Positions 1-5,575 of a DNA stretch of 10,867 nt are shown piece by piece. Within the stretch, counting starts at the first letter, position 1; the number at the start of each line of letters is the position of its first letter. The notes under the pieces were generated by a model. That model saw nothing but the letters and a program-made list of their open reading frames with translations. It ran no database searches and had not been told where the DNA came from. Location: positions 1 to 10,867 of the forward strand of contig DOEX01000245.1 of the NCBI GenBank assembly GCA_003532515.1, read 5' to 3'. The position numbers and the translations under genes are program-made. The DNA is from Anaerolineaceae bacterium (lineage in GTDB: Bacteria; Chloroflexota; Anaerolineae; Anaerolineales; Anaerolineaceae).

Positions 1-989
1 TAACTTGTGTCGTGAAGCGGTTCCAGTTGTGCGACTTCATAATTCAACATCTGGCTCAATAGGCTCTTGCCAGGCTCCTCACGTGAAAAATTGCGCAAAA
101 ATTCGGATATTCGGTTCTGAAGTGGGAGTTCCATCTGTTTGGAGACGGAAAGGTTTAAATTGGGAATGATTGGGGGAGAAATCCAGATCACCGGGACTTG
201 ATCGATCACGTCTGTCAGGTCGCTGATCACTTCAGACGAAGTACGGGGATCAGCGGAGTGTGCATAGGTAACCGCATAAGAGCAAATCCCTTTTATATAG
301 AGAGCACGAATACTGGAACTAAAACTATAGGTGAGCACTGGACGGGTATAAGCTATGTTGCTTTGTGAAAGATATCCCAGTGGTACCCAATATCCTGACA
401 AGGAGTCTTCCTGGGTAAGGCATGGGCGCAAACCAGCCAACTGAGTCAATGACTGGGAAGCAGTTGCGTTGGAACTGTTTGTAGAAGGATCGTAAAAGGA
501 CTGCAGTTTCGCATCTTTATGCCCTAAAAATTGGACACCAATAGCGGTTACTCCCAGGTGGTTGGTCACCAGTAAGGCGCTCACCAGTTCTTTTTGCGAA
601 GCAAGCAGGTATTCTGGTGCAGTAAGCCAGGCCATGTCAACTTCGCCACGTTGTAAAGCCAGTTCAAGGTCAACATAATTTGCGAAAGCTTGCGATGTAA
701 ATGTTAGTGAGAGTCCTTCGGAGAGGTGCATCAGTACACTTTGAAGCGCTTCTGCCTGTCCAGCCACGTTCTCCTGGATGATTAATCCAATCACGATCGG
801 ATTTTCCTGCGAACCCAGGGGAGCCGGCGTGGGGGTATAGGTGGGCATCGGAGTGGGTGGAAGCAGCTCTGGGGTTGCTGTCAGAGGATTGAATTCCAAG
901 GTGGGTTGTCCTGCAATTGAACCGCAAGCACTCAAGAAAATTAGCGAAATGGCCAGTGCCAGGATGAAACGCATGCCAGTTTTTGCCAT
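1..989 (-). CDS. PhnD-like solute-binding lipoprotein, 3' end cut by window edge
   Basis: Open from ATG at 989 to the window edge: 329 complete codons plus the bases TA, with no stop. The N-terminus has a basic start, a hydrophobic stretch and a lipobox LSAC with Cys22, so it is very probably an exported, lipid-anchored protein. Residues 37-58 form a Thr/Pro-rich linker (TPELLPPTPMPTYTPTPAP). The rest resembles periplasmic phosphate/phosphite/phosphonate-binding proteins (PhnD, PF12974): NPIVIGL opens the domain, then GEVDMAWLTAPEYLLA (residues 115-130) and SLSGYWVPLGYL (196-207), where the family has its S-x-SG-Y-x-x-P motif. PhnD-like proteins often end soon after a D-x-D/S-Y stretch; the sequence stops at HDTS plus TA, so the next codon is more likely Tyr with a few residues lost than a stop, but TAA or TAG cannot be excluded. 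AAGG lies 12 nt before the ATG, a rather long spacing. No permease or ATPase gene is visible, so the ligand is unknown. Family call moderate, lipoprotein call strong. Confidence 0.72.
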   Translation of the reverse strand, partial: MAKTGMRFILALAISLIFLSACGSIAGQPTLEFNPLTATPELLPPTPMPTYTPTPAPLGSQENPIVIGLIIQENVAGQAEALQSVLMHLSEGLSLTFTSQAFANYVDLELALQRGEVDMAWLTAPEYLLASQKELVSALLVTNHLGVTAIGVQFLGHKDAKLQSFYDPSTNSSNATASQSLTQLAGLRPCLTQEDSLSGYWVPLGYLSQSNIAYTRPVLTYSFSSSIRALYIKGICSYAVTYAHSADPRTSSEVISDLTDVIDQVPVIWISPPIIPNLNLSVSKQMELPLQNRISEFLRNFSREEPGKSLLSQMLNYEVAQLEPLHDTS

Positions 990-1111
990 GCGTTCATTTT
1001 ACCTTATTTGAAAGGGTAGAATGGAAACAGTGGGCAGAACGCCTTATGTCTGTTCGATAAAATATTTATTGTCTCGTATGTTAAAATATTTAAAACTAAC
1101 CGGAGGATGTT

Positions 1112-1597
1112 ATGGAGATAAAACTTGAAGCTGTCAAAAAACCTGAAGATATCAACTTTATCTTTGGTCAATCCCATTTTATCAAAACGGTCGAAGACAT
1201 TCACGAAATGTTGGTTACCTCTGTTCCGGGTATCAAGTTTGGATTAGCTTTTTGTGAAGCTTCCGGACCATGCCTGGTGCGTTGGACAGGGAACGATGAA
1301 GATCTGGTCGAACTGGCAACCGAAAACGCCATGCGAATTGGTGCAGGGCACAGTTTTATACTTTTCCTTGGTGAAGGATTTTTCCCAATAAACCTACTGA
1401 ACAACCTTAAGAATGTGCCTGAAGTGGTGAATATTTTCTGTGCAACCGCTAACCCAACCGAAGTCGTATTGCTTGAAACAGAACAGGGTCGGGCAGTTTT
1501 GGGGGTTGTCGATGGTTTTTCGCCACGCGGGATCGAAACTGAAGAAGATATTGCTACCCGAAAGCGCTTCTTGAGGATGATCGGCTATAAGTTTTAG
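1112..1597 (+). CDS. Adenosine-specific kinase family protein (PF04008, PAE2307-like)
   Basis: A 161-residue protein covering the whole family length. Conserved blocks are easy to see: GQSHFIKTVEDIHE (residues 19-32), TSVPGIKFGLAFCEASG (36-52), RWTGND (57-62), ENAMRIGAGHSFI (71-83), NVPEVVNIFCATANPTEV (101-118), ETEQGRAVLGVVDG (122-135) and the terminal KRFLRMIGYKF. Members are annotated as adenosine-specific kinases because of the archaeal protein PAE2307, whose structure is known; direct biochemical support is thin, so the reaction (ATP-dependent phosphorylation of adenosine) is a family-level assignment. No signal peptide or membrane segment, so cytoplasmic. The ATG at 1112 is preceded by GGAGG at 1102-1106 with 5 nt spacing, which fixes the start. 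It stands alone: divergent from the lipoprotein gene upstream and only 12 nt from the convergent rdgB stop downstream. No strong terminator hairpin is visible in that gap. Confidence 0.9.
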   Translation: MEIKLEAVKKPEDINFIFGQSHFIKTVEDIHEMLVTSVPGIKFGLAFCEASGPCLVRWTGNDEDLVELATENAMRIGAGHSFILFLGEGFFPINLLNNLKNVPEVVNIFCATANPTEVVLLETEQGRAVLGVVDGFSPRGIETEEDIATRKRFLRMIGYKF

Positions 1598-1609
1598 TTT
1601 ATAACTGAG

Positions 1610-2212
1610 CTAAACCTTGTCTGAAAGCCAGCGATCAAGAAATTTAAAGGAAGAAAAGGCGCCTGCGCGATGGCTGATTTGGTTCTTTCGATTTGAATCC
1701 AACTCAGCCATCGTTTTTCCTTCCTGGGGGATCCAGAAGATTGGGTCATAACCAAAGCCATTGGATCCATGAAATTCGACTATGATTTCGCCAGCAATAC
1801 TGCCATGATTATCACCAACCAGGTCCGGATGCACGTACAAAACAGCGTGACAATGAAAAGCTGCCAGCCAGGGTTTGGGTTTGTCTCCGAGCCTCGAAAG
1901 CAAGTACAGGCACCTGTCGTGATCCGAAGCACCTGGTTTTGGCGAGTATCGGTGAGAGTGAAGTCCCGGTTCTCCGCCTAAGGCTTCTACTTCAAGTCCG
2001 GAATCATCTGCAAGCACAGGCAACCCGCTTACCTCATAAAATGCCCTCGCTTTGATAAGCGCATTTTCAAAATAACTTGAGCCATTTTCTGGGGGATTGA
2101 GGATGACACCAAGGTCGCAAGGCTTAATCAATTTGACAGGTTGGTTTACCAGAATCGCGGAAATTTCCTGGAATTTATGGTCATTATTACTGGCTAATAA
2201 GATTTCTTTCAT
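1610..2212 (-). CDS. rdgB: XTP/dITP pyrophosphatase (RdgB/HAM1 family)
   Basis: A 200-residue, full-length member of the Ham1/RdgB family, which hydrolyses non-canonical purine nucleoside triphosphates (dITP, ITP, XTP) to the monophosphate and pyrophosphate and so keeps them out of DNA and RNA. Visible signatures are ASNNDHKFQEI at residues 7-17 (the N-terminal S/T-x-N-x-x-K phosphate-binding block), SYFENALIKARA at 46-57, VLADDSGLEVEALGG at 66-80 with Asp69 at the position of the E. coli catalytic Asp69, GSNGFGYDPIF at 149-159, and SHRAGA at 180-185. The start is taken as ATG at 2212; a TTG codon directly before it would add one residue but is the less likely start. No good Shine-Dalgarno is seen. 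The gene is cytoplasmic, divergent from the DUF177 gene and convergent with the adenosine kinase gene. No key residue is missing. Confidence 0.94.
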   Translation of the reverse strand: MKEILLASNNDHKFQEISAILVNQPVKLIKPCDLGVILNPPENGSSYFENALIKARAFYEVSGLPVLADDSGLEVEALGGEPGLHSHRYSPKPGASDHDRCLYLLSRLGDKPKPWLAAFHCHAVLYVHPDLVGDNHGSIAGEIIVEFHGSNGFGYDPIFWIPQEGKTMAELDSNRKNQISHRAGAFSSFKFLDRWLSDKV

Positions 2213-2248
2213 CAAGTGTCCAATCTAAAACGGGCGATAAACACCCAC

Positions 2249-2278
2249 ATGATATAATCGAGGAAAATACATTAACAA
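2249..2278 (-). promoter_or_regulatory. Possible sigma70-type promoter for rdgB
   Basis: Read on the minus strand, TTGTTA (2278-2273) is followed 18 nt later by TATCAT (2254-2249), which matches TATAAT at five of six positions. This puts transcription start roughly 30 nt ahead of the rdgB ATG. The -10 element shares bases with the plus-strand -10 of the DUF177 gene, so the two promoters would compete for polymerase. The -35 match is only four of six, so this is a weak, purely sequence-based call. Confidence 0.35.
2250..2258 (+). promoter_or_regulatory. Extended -10 promoter for the DUF177 gene
   Basis: TGATATAAT is a perfect extended -10 element (TG-N-TATAAT). There is no recognisable -35 hexamer 16-18 nt upstream, as is usual for extended -10 promoters. 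Start of transcription would fall near 2265, giving a leader of about 26 nt before the ATG at 2291. It is the only sizeable promoter candidate ahead of the DUF177 gene and may also serve metG by read-through. Confidence 0.55.
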
Positions 2279-2290
2279 TTGTAATTGACC

Positions 2291-2773
2291 ATGGAAAAGA
2301 TAAAGCATCCCCTTCGCACCAATGTTGGCCATTTTCTCAATAAACCCGTAGGCTATAGCCGGGAATTTGAGATTGATTTCTCGGAAATTTTCATAGAACC
2401 TGACCTTAACGCCAATAATCTCAAAGGCAAATATTCCTTCTCACGAACAAGCGAAGGTTTGTTGCTACAGGCAGAGTTGGAAGCAGACCTTGAGGGTCAG
2501 TGCAGCCGGTGTCTGGAACCAATGCCTGTACACGTGGCTACTCATTTCGAAGAATTGTATGTTTTCGAGACTCGTATCAAAGAAGAACTGGACGAAGAAG
2601 AAGTTCCTAACGATGGTTATATAGAGCTCGGAATCCCCTTTAGAGATTACCTTCTCCTGGAGATGCCGATCAATAATATCTGCCGACCTGACTGTAAAGG
2701 GATCTGCCTGGATTGTGGGCAAAACCTGAACTTAGGATCCTGTGAGCATAATCACGGAATAGAATATTTGTAA
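2291..2773 (+). CDS. DUF177 / YceD family protein
   Basis: A 160-residue protein of the DUF177 family (PF02620, COG1399). The family is linked to 23S rRNA and large-subunit maturation in E. coli and plants, and its gene often sits just before rpmF (ribosomal protein L32). The diagnostic part is the cysteine pattern: CSRC (Cys71, Cys74) in the middle, then CRPDCKGICLDCGQNLNLG (Cys131, 135, 139, 142) and Cys151 near the end, which looks like a metal-binding arrangement. An acidic stretch (EELDEEE, residues 98-104) separates the two clusters. The ATG at 2291 is chosen over an in-frame TTG two codons upstream; neither has a clear Shine-Dalgarno. Unusually, no rpmF follows: the next gene is metG, 73 nt away beyond a terminator-like hairpin. 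Family certain, molecular role inferred from relatives. Confidence 0.88.
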   Translation: MEKIKHPLRTNVGHFLNKPVGYSREFEIDFSEIFIEPDLNANNLKGKYSFSRTSEGLLLQAELEADLEGQCSRCLEPMPVHVATHFEELYVFETRIKEELDEEEVPNDGYIELGIPFRDYLLLEMPINNICRPDCKGICLDCGQNLNLGSCEHNHGIEYL

Positions 2774-2791
2774 TAATTATAAGAGTTAGCT

Positions 2792-2832
2792 AAAGCACGG
2801 CAGATGATGATAGAATTTTGCCGATGCTTTTT
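2792..2832 (+). terminator. Terminator-like hairpin between the DUF177 gene and metG
   Basis: The left arm AGCACGGCA (2794-2802) pairs with TGCCG (2819-2823) and TGCT (2825-2828), with A2824 bulged. Two A-T pairs extend the base (2792-2793 with 2829-2830). The loop is about 16 nt (2803-2818). A T-run (2828-2832) follows at once, as in an intrinsic terminator. The metG Shine-Dalgarno GGGAG starts only four bases later, so the hairpin either ends the DUF177 transcript or acts as an attenuator for metG. The bulge and large loop make it weaker than a textbook terminator. Confidence 0.5.
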
Positions 2833-2846
2833 AATGGGAGTTGACA

Positions 2847-4655
2847 ATGAACGAGAACATTTTAATTGCTGTTGCCTGGCCGTACGCGAATTCCGATATT
2901 CATGTTGGAAACATCACCGGATCGCACCTTCCCGGAGATATTGTTGCACGATATCACCGTCTTCGAGGAAACAAGGTTCTGATGGTATCGGGTTCGGATT
3001 CACATGGTACAGCGATTACGATCAAAGCCGATCAAACTGGTCAGACTCCCCATGCCATCTATTCACATTATCATCCTCGTTTCATTGAACTGTTTCAACG
3101 ACTTGGGATCAGCTATGATCTGTTCACTTCCACTCATACTGAAAACCATTTTTCGATCGCTCAAAAGGTATTTTTGAGTCTGCTTGGAAATGGATACCTG
3201 AACAAATATGTTTCGAAACAGTGGTACAGTCCGGTTGCACAGCGCTTTTTGCCTGACCGCTACGTGGAAGGAACCTGCTATATTTGCGGAAATGAGGGCG
3301 CACGCTCGGACCAATGTGAGAAGTGCGGCAACGAGCTGGAAGCCGAGAAACTGATCAATCCTCGCTCCAAAGTAGACGGTTCAACTCCCGAACTCAAAGA
3401 AACCGAGCATTTCTTCCTGGATCTCTCCACGCTCGAGCCGAAAATTCAGCAGTTTCTGAAAGAACGGGAAGATTATTGGCGACCAAACGTTTTGAGACAA
3501 TCTTTAGGAACGATCCAATCAGTTGGTTTAAAACCAACCTCAGTAACACGTGACCTGGAGTGGGGCATCCCGGTTCCGTTGGAAGGCTGGGAAGGGAAAT
3601 GCCTCTATGTTTGGTTTGAGGCAGTCATTGGATACCTTTCCTCTACAGTTGAGTGGGGAAAATTGAACGACCAACCTGATATCTGGCGCGATTGGTGGAC
3701 CAACCAGGAAGCCAAATCATTTTACTTTATAGGAAAAGATAACATCACCTTCCATGCTGTCACCTGGCCGGCAGAATTGCTTGGGATGGCTGAGGATTTT
3801 GACAGGCGAATGGAAAATACATCACCACAGCCTTTGGTCTTGCCTTACGACGTTCCCGCCAATGAATTTATGAATTTGGAAGGCAAAAAGATCAGCGGCA
3901 GCCACAACTGGGCTGTCTGGGGTTTGGATGCGTTGGATCGCTACGATAGCGATGCCCTGCGTTACTACCTGACAGTTGCCATGCCTGAAAACCGTGATTC
4001 GGATTGGGATTGGGAAGAATTTTTCCAGAGAAACAACAATGAACTTGTGGCAACCTGGGGCAACCTGGTCAACCGGGTTTTATCCTTTACATGGAAAAAC
4101 TTTGATGGCCAGATACCCAATCCAGGGCAATTGCGCGCTTCGGATCTCGTATTGCTGGATGTTATCAAGTCTGGTTTTGAATCCGTTGGCAACAGGATCG
4201 AAAAAGTGGAACTTAAGGCAGCCCTGGCAGAAGCAATGCGACTGGCAACCGAAGTCAACAAATATTTGGATGTCCATGCACCCTGGTTCGAGATTAAAAC
4301 CGACCGCGATGAGGCAGCCAAGTCACTCTTCACTGCTATCCAGGCAATCGACTGGCTGAAAATCATGTTCGCACCATTCCTACCGGATACGAGCGAAAGA
4401 TTACAACAAATCCTGGCTTATGATGCACCCCTGTTTGGCAAGCCGTTTACCCAGGAGGTTACCGATTCTCTTGGTTCACACGTGGTGCTTGGGCTTGACA
4501 CTGAAAATTCGCTGGCGAAGGAAGGTGCGGATTTATGGCTGGCAATGGAATTGCAAGAAGGCAAACCTTTCAATCAACCCACGGCCTTGTTCAAAAAGTT
4601 CGACCACAGCATTGTTGAAGAAGAACGCGCGAGATTGGGAAAGCCGTCTGATTAA
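2847..4655 (+). CDS. metG: Methionyl-tRNA synthetase
   Basis: A 602-residue class I aminoacyl-tRNA synthetase that charges tRNA-Met with methionine in the cytoplasm. The catalytic Rossmann fold opens with PYANSDIHVGN (residues 13-22 hold the HIGH-type motif as HVGN). The zinc insert carries CYICGNEGARSDQCEKCG with Cys144, 147, 157 and 160, almost the E. coli numbering. DLEWGIPVP (236-244) and FIGKDNITFH (294-303) are typical MetRS blocks. The KMSKS loop reads KISGS (348-352) within GKKISGSHNWAVW, so the second lysine is absent. The alpha-helical anticodon-binding domain follows, with NKYLDVHAPWFEIK in the expected place. There is no C-terminal tRNA-binding (EMAP/Trbp111-like) domain. The ATG at 2847 is chosen because GGGAG (2836-2840) lies 6 nt upstream; an in-frame TTG two codons earlier is too close to it. 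Downstream is a repeat array, then convergent genes. Identity is near certain. Confidence 0.97.
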   Translation: MNENILIAVAWPYANSDIHVGNITGSHLPGDIVARYHRLRGNKVLMVSGSDSHGTAITIKADQTGQTPHAIYSHYHPRFIELFQRLGISYDLFTSTHTENHFSIAQKVFLSLLGNGYLNKYVSKQWYSPVAQRFLPDRYVEGTCYICGNEGARSDQCEKCGNELEAEKLINPRSKVDGSTPELKETEHFFLDLSTLEPKIQQFLKEREDYWRPNVLRQSLGTIQSVGLKPTSVTRDLEWGIPVPLEGWEGKCLYVWFEAVIGYLSSTVEWGKLNDQPDIWRDWWTNQEAKSFYFIGKDNITFHAVTWPAELLGMAEDFDRRMENTSPQPLVLPYDVPANEFMNLEGKKISGSHNWAVWGLDALDRYDSDALRYYLTVAMPENRDSDWDWEEFFQRNNNELVATWGNLVNRVLSFTWKNFDGQIPNPGQLRASDLVLLDVIKSGFESVGNRIEKVELKAALAEAMRLATEVNKYLDVHAPWFEIKTDRDEAAKSLFTAIQAIDWLKIMFAPFLPDTSERLQQILAYDAPLFGKPFTQEVTDSLGSHVVLGLDTENSLAKEGADLWLAMELQEGKPFNQPTALFKKFDHSIVEEERARLGKPSD

Positions 4656-4663
4656 CATCGAAC

Positions 4664-4732
4664 GTGCCGGCTAAGACATTTTGATCGTGCTGGCTAAGTG
4701 ATTTGATTCTTCCCTGCTAAGTGATTTGAATC
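4664..4732. repeat. Three tandem degenerate 23-nt repeats
   Basis: Three contiguous units of exactly 23 nt: 4664-4686, 4687-4709 and 4710-4732. Shared core is GCTAAG, then A/G and T-rich ATTTGA, ending in T-C; the start is GTGCYGG in units 1 and 2 and TTCCCT in unit 3. Because 23 is not a multiple of three, the array is unlikely to encode protein. It starts 8 nt after the metG stop. The units look like shortened forms of the two longer units that follow: all share the TGCCGG-like head and the ATTTGA core, but these lack the hairpin and the distal tail. Function unknown. Confidence 0.7.
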
Positions 4733-4828
4733 TTGCCGGCGTTTTCGCCGAGCATGCGATTTGACCGAATGTCTCTCGATCGTGCCGGTCTCCTGACCGA
4801 GCACGCGATTTGACCGAAGGTCTCCCTC
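4733..4828. repeat. Two tandem ~49-nt repeats, each with a covarying hairpin
   Basis: Unit A (4733-4781, 49 nt) and unit B (4782-4828, 47 nt) align from TTGCCGG/GTGCCGG through GCGATTTGACCGAA to TCTC. Each begins with a stem-loop. In A, CGGCG (4737-4741) pairs with CGCCG (4746-4750) around a TTTT loop; in B, CGGTC (4786-4790) pairs with GACCG (4795-4799) around TCCT. A single bulged A (4751, 4800) and a further 3-5 pairs extend each stem. Two base pairs differ between copies and both changes are compensated (G-C to C-G and C-G to T-A). Unit B has a second small hairpin GACC-GAA-GGTC (4812-4822); in unit A it is reduced to three pairs. No T-run follows either stem, so a simple intrinsic terminator is not indicated. 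The array lies between two convergent genes. Confidence 0.75.
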
Positions 4829-4873
4829 TAAAGGAGCATGGCTTAGGTACTTTGTAACCTCTTCGCAAGATAT

Positions 4874-5575
4874 CTACAAGTCGGTGAACTTGTTTAGATA
4901 AAACGGCAGATCTTGCAATAGTCTTTGCATGATCATTTCAACACGTGAACGCCAGAGTGCATAGTTATTATCAGTTTCTGAAGCGGTTGGAGTGATGATG
5001 TCGCTGACACCTCGCAGGATCAGTCCTTTGGTTTTGTTAGATTTCAGAACCCAGGCAATAGCAGCTGATTCCCAGTCTGCAGCTGCCACACCAAAATCTT
5101 TAGTCAATACCGTGAAGTTTTGATAATCAATATCCTGGTCAGCTGAAGCCAAGGGAACCCGGCGCGTATCGGCTGGTAAGTTAGTGCCGATCCAATCCGT
5201 ATCCAACGTAGCCCGGTAATAGTTAATTGCCTGCTGACGGTCTCCCATTCGTTCAAAGATATCATATTGAACTGTTTCAGTGACCAGTAAGGTTTCACCC
5301 AATGACGCAAAACCATTAAGACCACCACAGGTGCCGAGGTTGATCACCAGGTCAGGCTGCCAATGATCAATGACAAATTGAGTTGCAGCAGCACTGCGGG
5401 TTTTGCCCCAACCTGAGTGGAAAAATACTACTTGATGGTTTTCGACAAAGGCATCAAACCAGTCTCCAACTGGAGAAGAATAGGTTTGAGGTGGTTGGAG
5501 GATGTCTTTAGTTATCCGCCACTCTGAATTGGCCGAGATCAGGACGACAAAAGGGACAAGGGCAAAATTATTCAA
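4874..5575 (-). CDS. MTA/SAH-nucleosidase-like protein (PNP_UDP_1 family)
   Basis: A 233-residue protein of the nucleoside phosphorylase/nucleosidase superfamily (PF01048), the fold that cleaves the glycosidic bond of nucleosides such as 5'-methylthioadenosine or S-adenosylhomocysteine. Evidence: FFHSGWGKTRSAAAT (residues 51-65), the substrate-pocket block NLGTCGGLNGFASLGETLLV (79-98), TETVQYDIF for the T-x-x-x-x-D segment, ADWESAAIAWV (166-176) with Glu169 where MTA nucleosidases have the ribose-binding DMEGAA, and LRGVSDI (187-193) with Asp192 where MTAN has its catalytic Asp. Trp replaces the usual Met before the Glu, so the exact substrate (MTA, SAH, futalosine or another) cannot be set from sequence. 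No in-frame ATG is near the family start; a TTG at 5575 directly follows the TAG of the upstream gene, with AGG 5 nt before it, suggesting translational coupling. Last gene of the uvrC operon. Confidence 0.78.
   Translation of the reverse strand: MNNFALVPFVVLISANSEWRITKDILQPPQTYSSPVGDWFDAFVENHQVVFFHSGWGKTRSAAATQFVIDHWQPDLVINLGTCGGLNGFASLGETLLVTETVQYDIFERMGDRQQAINYYRATLDTDWIGTNLPADTRRVPLASADQDIDYQNFTVLTKDFGVAAADWESAAIAWVLKSNKTKGLILRGVSDIITPTASETDNNYALWRSRVEMIMQRLLQDLPFYLNKFTDL

Noticed and set aside
670..927. 85-codon minus-strand ORF inside the left-edge gene
   Set aside because: It is in another frame of the lipoprotein gene, which is open over its full length with lipobox and binding-domain motifs.
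1583..1615. Bidirectional terminator between the convergent adenosine kinase and rdgB genes
   Set aside because: Only short A/T-rich stems of four or five pairs can be drawn, with no T-run; not convincing.
2774..2846. T-box or SAM riboswitch ahead of metG
   Set aside because: The leader is only 73 nt, no T-box bulge consensus or SAM riboswitch core is seen, only a single hairpin with a T-run.
2804..3088. 94-codon plus-strand ORF overlapping the metG start
   Set aside because: It lies in another frame over the well-supported metG start and terminator hairpin and shows no family motif.
4664..4828. Repeat array as a CRISPR
   Set aside because: Units abut with no unique spacers, differ in length (23 versus 47-49 nt) and are degenerate; no cas genes are present.
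4671..4868. Minus-strand 65-codon ORF across the repeat array
   Set aside because: It arises from repeat sequence, has no ribosome site or familiar motif, and the 23-nt period breaks any reading-frame repeat.
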